A stretch of 39,187 bases of DNA from Paracoccus sp. (in: a-proteobacteria) (GTDB taxonomy: Bacteria; Pseudomonadota; Alphaproteobacteria; Rhodobacterales; Rhodobacteraceae): NCBI RefSeq assembly GCF_030536915.1, contig NZ_JAUNPC010000017.1:3877-43063 (forward strand), read 5' to 3'. Both the position numbers and the translations under genes were made by a program. This document shows, piece by piece, positions 28,274-36,932 of the stretch. The notes under the pieces are model-generated. The model saw only the letters and a list, made by a program, of their open reading frames with translations, searched no databases and was not told the origin of the DNA. Each line of letters starts with the position of its first letter. The first letter of the stretch is position 1.

Positions 28274-30045
28274 ACGTGGCGCCGATCGGGCGGGTGCGTT
28301 CCCCAGGGGACGCGTCCCCGGAAGCCGGGGTCTGCCTGGGTGTCGTCATGCTCTGCCATGACAACCTGGCGCTGGCGGCGCGGATGGCGCGCATCTGGTC
28401 GGACGGGGGTGCACGCGTGGTGATCCATGTCGATGCCAAGGCGCTTGCTTCGGAAATGGCCGGATTGCGGCAGGCGCTGGACGGCACGGGCGTGCTTTAC
28501 GCGCCGCGCCAGTCCTGCACCTGGGGCACCTTCAGCCTGGTCGCGGCGACGCAGGACGCCGCCGCCATGCTGCTGGACGCCCACCCCGAGGTGAGCCACG
28601 TCCTCCTCGCCTCGGGTGCCTGCCTTCCGCTGCGTCCGGTCAGGGAACTGGGCCGGTTCCTCGCCGCCCACCCTCAGGCCGATTTCATCGAAAGCGTCAG
28701 CGTGCGCGATGTCGGCTGGACCGTGGGGGGGCTGAACGAGGAACGCTTCACCCTGCATTTCCCGTTTTCCTTCCGCAAGCGCCGCAAGCTCTTTGACCGC
28801 TATGTCCGGCTGCAGCGGCGCCTGGGGATCGCGCGGCGGATGCCGCAGGGCATCAAGCCGCATATCGGGTCGCAATGGTGGTGCCTGACGCGCCAAACCC
28901 TGTCGGCGATCCTGAACGATCCCCGGCGCGAGGAGTTCGACCGCTACTTCCGCCACGTCTGGATTCCCGATGAAAGCTATTTCCAGACGCTGATGCGCCG
29001 CCATTCGGTCCGCATCGAAAGCCGGTCGCTGACGCTGGCCAAGTTCGACCCGCAGGGCAAGCCCTATGTCTTCTATGACGACCATCTGGCGCTGCTGGCG
29101 ACCTCGCACATCTTCGTTGCCCGCAAGATCTGGCCGGGTGCCGGGGCACTTTACGATGCCTTCCCACGGCGCACCGATCCTGACATTGCCGAGGATGAAC
29201 CCGACACCGAACGGATCGAGGCGCTTCTGGACCGCGCCGCCGCCCGGCGCCGCCTGGGGCGGCCGGGGCTTTACATGCAGAGCCGCTTTCCCCGCAAGGA
29301 CGCCGAGAACGGCAAGACCGCGCAGCCCTATGCCGTGATCTACGGCGCGGGCGACATGTTCGACGGCTTCGCCGCCCGCGCCGCGGCCGCGACCGGGCGG
29401 ACGGTCCACGGCCATGTCCTTGCCCGCCACACGGTCGAGTTCGCGGGCGACGCCCCCATCGGGCCGGGGGCGTTGTCCAGCCATGTCGGCCTGCGCAACC
29501 TCGACCCGCAGGGCTTCCTTGCCGCGCTGATCCGGTCGTCCGAGGAGATGCCGGCCTTTCTTTATTCCCCCCGCGACCGCCAGCATCTGAACTGGTTCAT
29601 GGCGACCGACCCGAACGCCCAGCTTCTGGTCGTGACCGGCGCCTGGATCGTGCCCCTGGTCCATTCGGACATGCCCTTCGACAACGTGCGGCATATTGCC
29701 GCCAAGCTGCAGCGGGCCGAGGTGCGCTTTCTGGAAATCCTCGATTCCGTCTGGGTCAAGGCGCGGGTGAGGCGCTGGTCGCTGTCCGAGGCGCTGGCCC
29801 AGCCGGACGAGCTGTGGTCCGAGATCTGCATGGCCCTGCGCCCCGAGAGTGGCGCGGACCAGAGCCAGGCGCCGCCCCTGCGCGACATGGCCGGTGTGAC
29901 GCGGCTGATCCGCGACCTGCGCAACGCCGGGCTTCGCCCGCGCAAGATGGGCGATCCCCGGGTCCTGCGCGCGCTGACGCGGCAACCGTCGCCAGCAGCC
30001 GCGGATTCCCCACCCAGGCCAGAGCCGGTGCGCCGGGTCGTCTGA
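28270..30045 (+). CDS. GT14-like (core-2/I-branching) glycosyltransferase with C-terminal DUF5927-like domain
   Basis: A 591-residue two-part protein. Residues about 20-300 resemble bacterial members of the core-2/I-branching N-acetylglucosaminyltransferase family (GT14): VVMLCHDNLALAARMARIW, VVIHVDAKAL, HVLLASGACLPLRPV, GSQWWCLTRQTL, and HVWIPDESYFQTLM. The last block carries the Asp-Glu expected near the active site. Residues about 320-560 form a second domain (YAVIYGAGDMFDGFAARAAA onward) that looks like the uncharacterised domain found after GT14 in Rhodobacterales (DUF5927, from memory). It may act on a glycan made by the two upstream transferases. No membrane segment. Start ATG overlaps the preceding stop. 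Confidence 0.78.
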   Translation: MNVAPIGRVRSPGDASPEAGVCLGVVMLCHDNLALAARMARIWSDGGARVVIHVDAKALASEMAGLRQALDGTGVLYAPRQSCTWGTFSLVAATQDAAAMLLDAHPEVSHVLLASGACLPLRPVRELGRFLAAHPQADFIESVSVRDVGWTVGGLNEERFTLHFPFSFRKRRKLFDRYVRLQRRLGIARRMPQGIKPHIGSQWWCLTRQTLSAILNDPRREEFDRYFRHVWIPDESYFQTLMRRHSVRIESRSLTLAKFDPQGKPYVFYDDHLALLATSHIFVARKIWPGAGALYDAFPRRTDPDIAEDEPDTERIEALLDRAAARRRLGRPGLYMQSRFPRKDAENGKTAQPYAVIYGAGDMFDGFAARAAAATGRTVHGHVLARHTVEFAGDAPIGPGALSSHVGLRNLDPQGFLAALIRSSEEMPAFLYSPRDRQHLNWFMATDPNAQLLVVTGAWIVPLVHSDMPFDNVRHIAAKLQRAEVRFLEILDSVWVKARVRRWSLSEALAQPDELWSEICMALRPESGADQSQAPPLRDMAGVTRLIRDLRNAGLRPRKMGDPRVLRALTRQPSPAAADSPPRPEPVRRVV

Positions 30046-30114
30046 CCGCGCGATGGTTGACGCGGCTCGCCTGCCGGTTGAGGTTGCGCCTGCCGTTGAT
30101 GCAGGACCTTGCCG

Positions 30115-31494
30115 ATGACCGTTTTCCGCAGCTTCGTGATCTTCGCCGGGATGCGGACCGGCTCGAACCTGCTGGAAGCGACGCTGAACGCCCATGACGT
30201 CGCCTGCTTCGGCGAGGCCTACAACCCTTATTTCATCGGCTGGCCCGACCAGCAGACGCTGTACGACATGACCCTGGCCGACCGCGAGGCCGACCCGCAG
30301 GCGCTGTGGCGGCACATGGTCAGTGCCCGCAAGGTCAAGGGCTTCCGCTATTTCCACGACCACGACCCGCGGATGTTCGGCCCGCTGATGGACGACCCGA
30401 CCTGCGCCAAGATCGTGCTGACGCGCAATCCCGTCGACAGTTGGGTGTCCACCCGGCTTGCCTATGCCACCAACCAGTGGAAGCTGAACGAGACCGAGAC
30501 GCCGATCCCCGCGCAGGTGGAGTTCGACGCGGCCTCGTTCCGCGAGAACCTGGACCAGATGCAGGCCTTTCTCGACCGCATCCAGCAGGCGTTGCAGGTG
30601 CGGGGCCAGACGGCGTTCTGGCTGAACTACGACGACCTGCGCGACGCGGATGTGATGACCGGCCTTCTGCACTGGCTGGGCCGCACCGACCTGGACCGGG
30701 TCGAACCCGCGCAGGACCAGGTGCCGCAGAACCCCCGCCCCATGGCCGAGAAGGTCGCGAACTTTGGCGCCATGCAGGCCGAACTTGTCGCCGCCGACCC
30801 GTTCCAGTTGCACCGCATCCCCGGCTTCGAGCCGAGGCGCGGCCCCGCCGTTCCCTCGTTCCTGACAGCCGAGGCGGGCCGGGGCCTGCTGTTCATGCCG
30901 GTGCGCGGCGGCCCCTCGGGCCCGGTCGATGGCTGGCTTTCTGCCTTGGGCGAGGTCAAGCGCGACCTGACCCAGAACGCCCTGCGGCAATGGAAGCGCG
31001 CCCATCCCGGCCACCGTGCCTTCACCGTCCTGCGCCACCCGCTGCCGCGGGCGTGGGATGCCTTCCACGCCATGCTGGCCGCCCGGAACCCCGAGTTGCG
31101 TGCCACGTTGCGGCAGGTCCACCGCGTCGATCTGCCCCCCGACGAGGAACTGCACGCGCTGACGGATCAGGAGAAGCTGCCGCTTTTTGCTGCTTTCCTC
31201 GACTTCCTGCGCCGCAACCTGAACGGCCAGACCGGGCTTGCCACCCATCCCGGCTGGGCCTCGCAATCCGAGGTGCTGGCCGGTTTCGCCCGCTTCGGCG
31301 CCCCTGACCTGGTGGCGCGCGAGGACCGCATGGCCGAGGACCTCGGCTTCCTTGCCCGCGCCGCCGGGATCGAGCGTGACGGGCCGGCACCCGAACCGCT
31401 GCCCGCCGTCCTTGACGACCCCGCGCTGCGGAAAGCCGCCAAGGCCGCCTATCTGCGCGATTACGTGGCTTTCGGCTTCCCCGAGCGCCCCTAG
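30115..31494 (+). CDS. sulfotransferase family protein (NodH-like), with a second C-terminal region
   Basis: A 459-residue protein. The N-terminal half is a PAPS-dependent sulfotransferase: the 5'-phosphosulfate loop is FAGMRTGSNLLEATLN (residues 10-25) and the 3'-phosphate site is VLTRNPVDSWVSTRLA (101-116) with Arg104 and Ser109. Rhodobacterales relatives are often called NodH for their similarity to the Nod-factor sulfotransferase; no nodulation role is implied. Residues about 265-459 form a separate region with FTVLRHPLPRAWDAFHAML, itself like the RxP...S part of carbohydrate sulfotransferases. ATG 30115 has AGGA eight bases upstream. The stop shares CTAG with the convergent DMT gene. It is the last gene of the glycan block. 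Confidence 0.82.
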   Translation: MTVFRSFVIFAGMRTGSNLLEATLNAHDVACFGEAYNPYFIGWPDQQTLYDMTLADREADPQALWRHMVSARKVKGFRYFHDHDPRMFGPLMDDPTCAKIVLTRNPVDSWVSTRLAYATNQWKLNETETPIPAQVEFDAASFRENLDQMQAFLDRIQQALQVRGQTAFWLNYDDLRDADVMTGLLHWLGRTDLDRVEPAQDQVPQNPRPMAEKVANFGAMQAELVAADPFQLHRIPGFEPRRGPAVPSFLTAEAGRGLLFMPVRGGPSGPVDGWLSALGEVKRDLTQNALRQWKRAHPGHRAFTVLRHPLPRAWDAFHAMLAARNPELRATLRQVHRVDLPPDEELHALTDQEKLPLFAAFLDFLRRNLNGQTGLATHPGWASQSEVLAGFARFGAPDLVAREDRMAEDLGFLARAAGIERDGPAPEPLPAVLDDPALRKAAKAAYLRDYVAFGFPERP

Positions 31495-32405
31495 CGCGGT
31501 GTCCCGGCGCGGCGGCCGCGGCGGATGCCCAGGTGCCGCTCGCGCAGGATGATCGCAACGCCCGCCGCGATGATGACCGCCGCGCCCGCAAGCATCCGCA
31601 GCGTGGTCGGCTCGCCAAAGACGAACCAGCCCACCGCGATCGCCATCAGCATCGAGGCATAGTCGAAAGGCGCCACCAGCGAGGCATCGGCAAAGCGGTA
31701 GGAGGAGGTCAGCATGATCTGCGCCAGCCCGCCCACCAGCCCCGCCGCGACCAGCAGCGCGGCCGTGGCCGGATCGGGGACCACCCAGCCGAAGGGCAGC
31801 GTGACCAGCGACAGCACGGATGCGGTGACAAGGAACCAGAAGACCACGGCCGAGGTCCGCTCGGTCGTCACCATCCGGCTGATGAAGATCTGCGCCAGCG
31901 CCCCGAAGGCCGCGCCGGTCAGGGTCAGCATCGCGCCCAAGCTCTGTTCCGCCGAGGCGCTGCCCACCCCCAGCGACAGCCGCTGCGACAGCACGATCAG
32001 CACGCCCGCGAAGCCCAGGGCGACCATGCTCAGGCGGAAGACGCCGACCCGTTCGTCCAGGAACATCGCCGCGAAGATCACCGTCATCAGCGGCATGGCA
32101 TAGTTCAGCGCGGTCGCCTCGGGGAAGGGCAGCAGGCCGAGGCCGGCGAATCCGCAGCCCATCGAGATCGTGCCGATGATGCCGCGATAGGCATGCGCCA
32201 TCGGATTGGCGGTCCGCAGCCCGGTCGCAAGCTCGCCCTTCAGGGCCAGCCAGACCAGGATCACGGGGATGCCGAAGAACGAGCGGAAGAACACCTGCTC
32301 TCCCGTGGGGACAGCGGGCGCCGTGGCCTTGAGGATCGCGGCCATGACGGTGAACAGGAAGACGCTGCCCAGCTTCAGCAGGATGCCGGTCGTGGGGTTT
32401 CTCAC
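31491..32405 (-). CDS. DMT-superfamily (EamA) membrane transporter
   Basis: Inner-membrane protein of 304 residues with ten hydrophobic segments in two EamA repeats. The second repeat includes [21 protein letters not shown] and [24 protein letters not shown], the latter being the usual proline/glycine-rich EamA end motif. Substrates of this family are amino acids, nucleosides or other metabolites, and none can be assigned here. Translation starts at GTG 32405, which overlaps the queG stop as GTGA, so it is coupled to queG. The tail after the last segment is basic ([17 protein letters not shown]). Confidence 0.9.
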   Translation of the reverse strand: MRNPTTGILLKLGSVFLFTVMAAILKATAPAVPTGEQVFFRSFFGIPVILVWLALKGELATGLRTANPMAHAYRGIIGTISMGCGFAGLGLLPFPEATALNYAMPLMTVIFAAMFLDERVGVFRLSMVALGFAGVLIVLSQRLSLGVGSASAEQSLGAMLTLTGAAFGALAQIFISRMVTTERTSAVVFWFLVTASVLSLVTLPFGWVVPDPATAALLVAAGLVGGLAQIMLTSSYRFADASLVAPFDYASMLMAIAVGWFVFGEPTTLRMLAGAAVIIAAGVAIILRERHLGIRRGRRAGTPR

Positions 32406-33493
32406 GAAAGCCGCCCCACCGCCCAGCGTGCCGCATCCGCGACCGCGGGATCGGGGTCGTCCGCCAGCCCTTGCGCCACTGCTCGCAGCCGGGGCTGGGC
32501 GCTGTTGCCGATGGCATAAAGCGCGTTCCTCACCATCCGGTCGCGCCCGATCCGCTTGATCGGGCTGCCGGAAAACCGCGTCCGGAAGCCCGCGTCGTCC
32601 AAGCTGGCAAGCTCATCCAGCGCAGGTCCCCGGTGCGGCCCGTGATAGCGCATCTCGCGCGCCTGAACCGCGAACTTGTTCCACGGGCAGGCGGCGAGGC
32701 AGTCGTCGCAGCCATAGATGCGGTTGCCCAGCATCGGCCTGAGTTCCGGGTCCACTGGCCCCTTGTGCTCGATGGTCAGGTAGGAAATGCAGCGCCGCGC
32801 ATCCAGTTGGAAGGGCGCGGGGAAGGCGCCCGTGGGGCAGGCGTCCAGACAGGCGCGGCAGGACCCGCAATGCTCGGCCTCGGGCGGATCTGGCGGCAGG
32901 GGCAGGGTGGTGAAGATCGCCCCCAGGAAGAACCAGTTTCCCAGATCGCGCGACAGCAGATTGGTGTGCTTGCCCTGCCAGCCAAGTCCCGCCGCCTGCG
33001 CCAGCGGCTTCTCCATCACCGGGGCGGTGTCCACGAAAACCTTGATCTCGCCGCCCCAGTGCTCGATCATCCAACGGCCCAGCCGCTTCAGCCGCGCCTT
33101 GACGATGTCGTGGTAATCCTTGCCCTGCGCATAGACGCTGACCGCGCCCCGGTCCGGCCGTGCCAGATCCTCGCGCGGATCATGGGGCGGCGTATAGGCC
33201 TCGGCCAGCATGATCACCGACCGCGCCTTGGGCCAAAGCGCCTCCGGTGCGCCGCGCCAGCCCATGCGCTCGGCCATCCAGCCCATCTGCCCGTGCCGCC
33301 CCTTGGCGACATATTCCGCCAGCCGCCCCGCCGCCTGCGGGATCGCGTCGGGCGTCGTCACCCGCGCCGCCGAAAACCCTTCGGCCAAAGCCCGCGCGAC
33401 CAGTTCCTTCTTCTTCGCCCAAATATCCTGGGGGGAGCCGGCATCGCCGGCGGGGGGCAACGCCCCCCCTTCTTCAGAAATCGAGCTGCGCAT
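32402..33493 (-). CDS. queG: epoxyqueuosine reductase QueG
   Basis: Last step of queuosine synthesis in tRNA: a cobalamin- and iron-sulfur-dependent enzyme that reduces epoxyqueuosine. Two 4Fe-4S clusters are visible as [16 protein letters not shown] and [14 protein letters not shown], preceded by [23 protein letters not shown]-terminal HEAT-like segment ([15 protein letters not shown]) ends the protein. The frame opens at ATG 33493, overlapping the GST stop by 20 bases, but this ATG lacks a ribosome-binding site and codons 8-25 are translated repeat copy B. Relatives begin close to the [14 protein letters not shown] block, so the true start probably lies 33424-33460 (TTG 33460 or a rare codon). 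The start is therefore uncertain; the family call is not. Confidence 0.9.
   Translation of the reverse strand: MRSSISEEGGALPPAGDAGSPQDIWAKKKELVARALAEGFSAARVTTPDAIPQAAGRLAEYVAKGRHGQMGWMAERMGWRGAPEALWPKARSVIMLAEAYTPPHDPREDLARPDRGAVSVYAQGKDYHDIVKARLKRLGRWMIEHWGGEIKVFVDTAPVMEKPLAQAAGLGWQGKHTNLLSRDLGNWFFLGAIFTTLPLPPDPPEAEHCGSCRACLDACPTGAFPAPFQLDARRCISYLTIEHKGPVDPELRPMLGNRIYGCDDCLAACPWNKFAVQAREMRYHGPHRGPALDELASLDDAGFRTRFSGSPIKRIGRDRMVRNALYAIGNSAQPRLRAVAQGLADDPDPAVADAARWAVGRLS
33418..33468 (-). repeat. multi-hairpin intergenic element, copy B
   Basis: Starts six bases after the GST stop and, on the minus strand, reads GGGGGGC/GCCCCCC (arms 33462-33468 and 33452-33458), then GCCGGC/GCCGGC (33446-33451 and 33437-33442), then CCCCCCAGGATATTTGGG (33435-33418). 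It has the same three parts in the same order as copy A at 2855-2942. The stems differ in sequence but keep pairing. It enters the 5' end of the queG frame. Confidence 0.75.
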
Positions 33494-34154
33494 AATGCGG
33501 CGCCGGCGCCAGGCCCGAGATCTGGTCGGCCAGCACGCTGCGGAAGGCCGGCCGCGACTTCACCGTCGCATACCAGTCCTTCAGCGCCACCGAGCGGTCC
33601 CAGTCCACGTCCGAGATATAGTCGAGGCAGGAGAGATGCGCGGCAGCAGTGAAATCCGCCAGCGTCAGCATGTTCCCCGCCAGCCATTTGCGGTGTTCCA
33701 GCAGGTGGCCCAGATAGTCGATGTGGTCCTTGACCGCCCGCAGGCCCGACTTGACCAGCCGCGAATCCGGGTAGCCCGCGTTCATCACCTTCTTCCAGAC
33801 CCGTTCCGACAGGATCGGCCGCGTCACCTCGGTGTTGAACTTGTCGTCGAACCAGGCGCAGAGACGGCGGACCTCGTGCCGCTCGGCGGGCGTCATGGGC
33901 ATCAGGGCCGGGTTCGGATAAGCCTCATCCAGGTATTCCACGATCGCCTGGCTTTCGGCCCAGAGCCGCCCGTCGAGCCGCAGCACCGGGATCTTGCCCG
34001 CCGGGTTGCGGCGGGCGATCTCGGACCCCGGCTCCCACCAGCGTTCCTCGACCAGTTCCACGTCAATGCGCTTTTCGCCCAGCACCAGCCGCACCTTGCG
34101 GCAGAAGGGCGACAGGGCAACATGGTAAAGACGCGGGGTCGAGTTCGTGTTCAT
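33474..34154 (-). CDS. glutathione S-transferase family protein
   Basis: A 226-residue GST. The thioredoxin-like N-terminal domain reads [22 protein letters not shown] with Ser/Cys at the glutathione-activating position, then [28 protein letters not shown], which holds the cis-Pro and the ESQAI glutathione-binding segment. The helical C-terminal domain includes [17 protein letters not shown]. The substrate is unknown. ATG 34154 ([11 protein letters not shown]) has no strong ribosome-binding site. It follows mtgA by 88 bases and precedes queG. Confidence 0.9.
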   Translation of the reverse strand: MNTNSTPRLYHVALSPFCRKVRLVLGEKRIDVELVEERWWEPGSEIARRNPAGKIPVLRLDGRLWAESQAIVEYLDEAYPNPALMPMTPAERHEVRRLCAWFDDKFNTEVTRPILSERVWKKVMNAGYPDSRLVKSGLRAVKDHIDYLGHLLEHRKWLAGNMLTLADFTAAAHLSCLDYISDVDWDRSVALKDWYATVKSRPAFRSVLADQISGLAPAPHYAQLDF

Positions 34155-34242
34155 TGCAGGGGAAAGGTCGTTCGCTTGGGTGAGGGACCGGCCGGTGATA
34201 CGCCCCCCCGCCGGGGTATTCAACCGCGGTGCCGCCGCCCGC

Positions 34243-34977
34243 TCATTGCTGGAAGCAGCCCGCCCGTCCGTCCCGCTGGATCGTGGCCGCACCGTCGGCG
34301 ATGGCGCGGGCGCGGGCCGAACGGGTCTGCGCAGCCCGCGTCTTGGGCGCGGGCAGGACAGCGGCCAGCGCCGCGGCCTGTCCCGCGCTCAGCTTGTCGG
34401 GGGTGGTGCCGAAGTGATGGGCGGCGGCGGCATGGATGCCGAAGACGCCGGGGCCGAATTCGGCCACGTTCAGATAGACCTCGATGATGCGCCTTTTGCT
34501 CCAGACCGCTTCGATCATGGGGGTGTAGATCGTCTCCAGCACCTTGCGCGGCCAGCTTCGCCCCTGCCACAGGTAGACGTTCTTGGCCGTCTGCTGCGTC
34601 AGGGTCGAGGCGCCGCGGCTTTCCCCCCGCGCGATCACGCGGCGGATCTCGGCCATGTCGAAGCCGTGATGAAGGCAGAAATTCGCGTCCTCGGCCGCGA
34701 CGACCGACCGCAGCATCACGGGCGCGATGTCGGCTGCGCGGGTCCACTGGCGGGGCGTGCTGATGCCCTCGCGGATGATCGTCCAGGTGGTCGGCGGGTT
34801 CAGGAACCAGCCGAACAGCACCACCACCGCCAGCATCAGGACGAAGAACCGCAGCCCCAGCCAGCGCAGGGGCCGCAGGACGCGCCGCAGCATCCGCCGC
34901 CGCCATGCCGCGCGGCGGCGAAGCGGACGGGGCGGCGGGGCCGCCATGACGTCGGTGAAGGATTCCGGGCGCGACAT
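34243..34977 (-). CDS. mtgA: monofunctional peptidoglycan glycosyltransferase MtgA
   Basis: GT51 enzyme that polymerises lipid II into glycan strands at the inner membrane. A basic cytoplasmic N-terminus (about 1-40) precedes one membrane segment, FFVLMLAVVVLFGWFL. The GT51 motifs follow: SVVAAEDANFCLHHGFD with the catalytic Glu, GASTLTQQTAKNVYLW, RKVLETIYTPMIEAVWSKRRIIEVYLN, and GVFGIHAAAAHHFG. It has 244 residues from ATG 34977; GTG 34992 would add five. No transpeptidase domain is present. Confidence 0.94.
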   Translation of the reverse strand: MSRPESFTDVMAAPPPRPLRRRAAWRRRMLRRVLRPLRWLGLRFFVLMLAVVVLFGWFLNPPTTWTIIREGISTPRQWTRAADIAPVMLRSVVAAEDANFCLHHGFDMAEIRRVIARGESRGASTLTQQTAKNVYLWQGRSWPRKVLETIYTPMIEAVWSKRRIIEVYLNVAEFGPGVFGIHAAAAHHFGTTPDKLSAGQAAALAAVLPAPKTRAAQTRSARARAIADGAATIQRDGRAGCFQQ

Positions 34978-35035
34978 GGCCCGTCGTCTCACGCAGGCCG
35001 CGGCGGCGTCAAGAAAACCCGGCGCCTTGGCGCAC

Positions 35036-35569
35036 TCAGTCGGTCACTGGCTGGCTTTGGGCGGTCGGCACCTGCCCGCCGGTCCCGGCCAGCGTGTCGC
35101 GCAGCCGCGCCTCGTCCGCGTCCGACAGCGAGGTCTGGATCACCTGCGCGCGATTCCCGTATTTTTCCAGACGCGGCAGCAGCTTGTCGATGTTGAAGTC
35201 GCGGGCGAGGATGAACACCGCGCCGCTGCCCACCGGCACGGTCTTGCCGATCTGCCGGATGAAATCGTCGTTGATGCCGTAATCCGTGGCTTTGCCCGCC
35301 AAGGCCCCCGAGGCCGCGCCGATCGCGGCGCCCGCCAGCGGGTTCAGGAACAGAAGGCCGATCAGCCCGCCCCAGAAGGTTCCCGTCACCGCCCCCGTCC
35401 CGGTCATGTTCAGCGCCTGGTGCAGTTGATACTCGCCCTCGGTCGGGCGGGTGACGACAACGGCATCCTCAAGCTTCAGCAGGTATTCCTTTTGCGCCGC
35501 GCCGAGTTCCTGGCGAAGCGCGAAGGCATCCTCCTCGGACGCGAAGCCGATGACGATCAGTTGGGACAT
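35036..35569 (-). CDS. DUF1269 domain-containing membrane protein
   Basis: A 177-residue protein. The N-terminal ferredoxin-like region starts MSQLIVIGFASEEDAFALR and includes LLKLEDAVVVTRP. The middle contains a Gly/Ala-rich hydrophobic stretch (about 60-95, FWGGLIGLLFLNPLAGAAIG) like a glycine-zipper hairpin. The C-terminal domain has GSGAVFILARDFNIDKLLPRL. Members are widespread, often stress-linked and of unknown function. AAGGTGG precedes the ATG. It lies downstream of tRNA-Leu on the same strand, separated by the tRNA terminator. Confidence 0.85.
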   Translation of the reverse strand: MSQLIVIGFASEEDAFALRQELGAAQKEYLLKLEDAVVVTRPTEGEYQLHQALNMTGTGAVTGTFWGGLIGLLFLNPLAGAAIGAASGALAGKATDYGINDDFIRQIGKTVPVGSGAVFILARDFNIDKLLPRLEKYGNRAQVIQTSLSDADEARLRDTLAGTGGQVPTAQSQPVTD

Positions 35570-35641
35570 GGGGCCACCTTCAGGTTCGGGATTGCCCCGA
35601 CAACGCCCCCGCGGCCCGAATGGTTCACGAATCCCTGAATC

Positions 35642-35671
35642 GGAAAGCCCCCGCAGCTTGCGCTGCAGGGG
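35642..35671 (-). terminator. intrinsic terminator of tRNA-Leu
   Basis: On the minus strand CCCCTGCAGC and GCTGCGGGGG (35662-35671 and 35648-35657) form a ten-base-pair stem with one T-G pair and a GCAA tetraloop, followed by CTTTCCG. It begins 12 bases after the tRNA 3' end. Confidence 0.8.
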
Positions 35672-35682
35672 CCTTGCGACGA

Positions 35683-35767
35683 TGGTGCCCAGAAGAGGAC
35701 TCGAACCTCCACGCCTTGCGGCACACGGACCTGAACCGTGCGCGTCTACCAATTCCGCCACCTGGGC
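35683..35767 (-). tRNA. tRNA-Leu (anticodon CAG)
   Basis: Class II tRNA read on the minus strand. The acceptor is GCCCAGG with TCTGGGC. The D-arm region is GCGGAATTGGTAGACGC. The anticodon arm is CACGG-TTCAGGT-CCGTG with anticodon CAG, decoding CUG. A long variable arm (TGCCGCAAGGCG) follows, then the T-arm GGAGG-TTCGAGT-CCTCT. Discriminator A and an encoded CCA end at 35683. The long variable arm and A73 identify leucine. A strong promoter and a terminator flank it, so it is a single-gene unit. Confidence 0.97.
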
Positions 35768-35784
35768 CGGTGTCGTGAGGCGGG

Positions 35785-35813
35785 GATGTAGAGCCAGCCG
35801 CAGGGGCTGTCAA
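35785..35813 (-). promoter_or_regulatory. sigma-70 promoter of tRNA-Leu
   Basis: On the minus strand a perfect TTGACA (35813-35808) is followed by 17 bases and TACATC (35790-35785). Initiation would fall near 35778, about ten bases before the mature tRNA 5' end. Confidence 0.85.
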
Positions 35814-35869
35814 CGGCCCTTCTTCAGAAAAATCGCCCGCCCTTGCCGGGACGCGGTTCCTGCCTGCGC

Positions 35870-35898
35870 TTGATGCCGGGGGGGCGGTTCGCTATCAG
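35870..35898 (+). promoter_or_regulatory. probable sigma-70 promoter of the NDUFA9-like gene and uppP
   Basis: TTGATG (35870-35875), a 17-base spacer, and TATCAG (35893-35898), each matching four of six consensus bases. It lies about 48 bases before the ATG at 35946, downstream of and divergent from the tRNA-Leu promoter. Confidence 0.5.
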
Positions 35899-35945
35899 GC
35901 TTGCAAGGCGCGAAAGCGGCACCCGGCTGCTGAAAGGGGCGAGAC

Positions 35946-36932
35946 ATGGCAAGGCTGGTCACGATCTATGGCGGCTCGGGGTTCGTCGGGCGGCAGATTG
36001 CCCGCGTCATGGCGGCCGAGGGCTGGCGCGTCCGCGTCGCCGTCCGCCGCCCGCATCTGGCGGGCGTGGTGCGGATGTATGGCCATGTGGGCCAGGTCCA
36101 GCCGGTCTTCTGCAACGTCCGCGACGACCTGTCGGTGCGGGCGGCGATGACGGATGCGGATGCCGTCATCAACTGCGTCGGCATCCTCGTGGGCCAGCGG
36201 CGTAACACCTTCGATGCCATCCACCACGAGGCCGCCGGCCGCATCGCCCGCATCTCGGCCGAGCTTGGCGTCGGGCGGCTGGTCCACCTGTCGGCCATCG
36301 GCGCCGATCCCGATTCGGACAGCCGCTATGCCGCAACCAAGGGCAAGGGCGAGCAGGCGATCCTGCAGCACCGTCCCGACGCGGTGATCCTGCGCCCTTC
36401 GGTGATCTTCGGGCCGGACGACAAGTTCTTCAACAAGCTGGGCGGCATGATGCGGCTGGGGCCGGTCGTGCCGCTGCCCGGCGCCAATGCGGAACTGCAG
36501 CCCGTCTTCGTCGATGACGTGGCCCGCGCCGCCATGATGGGCGCGACGGGCGAGGCCGAGCCCGGCATCTACGAACTCGGCGGCCCCGACGTGATGACAA
36601 TGCGCGAGATCGCGCGGCTGGTCGCCCTTGTCACCAGCCGCCGGCGCTGGATCATGGGGCTGCCGGGCTGGATGGCGGGGCTGATCGGCGTCTCATTCGA
36701 TGCGCTGCAGACGGTCAGCGGCGGGCTGGTCATGAACCGCGTGATCACCCGCGACCAGGCGCGCCAGTTGCGCCGCCCGAACCGGGTGGGGCAGGGGGTA
36801 AAGACCTTCGCCGACCTCGGCATCCAGCCCGCGGCCGCGGCGGCGGTGGTGCCCGAATACCTGTGGCGCTTCCGGCCGTCGGGGCAATACACCGCCATCA
36901 AGGACTCGGCAAAGAACCTGCGCCCCGATTGA
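35946..36932 (+). CDS. complex I NDUFA9 subunit family protein (atypical SDR)
   Basis: A 328-residue NAD(P)-binding protein of the extended/atypical short-chain dehydrogenase fold. The nucleotide motif [17 protein letters not shown] is at 6-22, with an Arg-rich strand end RVAVRRPH suggesting an NADP-type pocket. [22 protein letters not shown] and [10 protein letters not shown] follow; the catalytic YxxxK is replaced by YAATKGKGE. This is the family of the mitochondrial complex I accessory subunit NDUFA9, which has many alphaproteobacterial relatives. A role with respiratory NADH dehydrogenase is plausible, but no nuo gene is in the window. Its stop overlaps the uppP start (TGATG). Confidence 0.85.
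   Translation: MARLVTIYGGSGFVGRQIARVMAAEGWRVRVAVRRPHLAGVVRMYGHVGQVQPVFCNVRDDLSVRAAMTDADAVINCVGILVGQRRNTFDAIHHEAAGRIARISAELGVGRLVHLSAIGADPDSDSRYAATKGKGEQAILQHRPDAVILRPSVIFGPDDKFFNKLGGMMRLGPVVPLPGANAELQPVFVDDVARAAMMGATGEAEPGIYELGGPDVMTMREIARLVALVTSRRRWIMGLPGWMAGLIGVSFDALQTVSGGLVMNRVITRDQARQLRRPNRVGQGVKTFADLGIQPAAAAAVVPEYLWRFRPSGQYTAIKDSAKNLRPD

Noticed and set aside
28162-32517. A 1451-codon open frame on the minus strand
   Set aside because: It lies antisense to the GT2, GT14-like and sulfotransferase genes and across the DMT gene in a wrong frame. Its translation is His/Arg/Gly-rich with no domain, as expected for the complement of high-GC genes.
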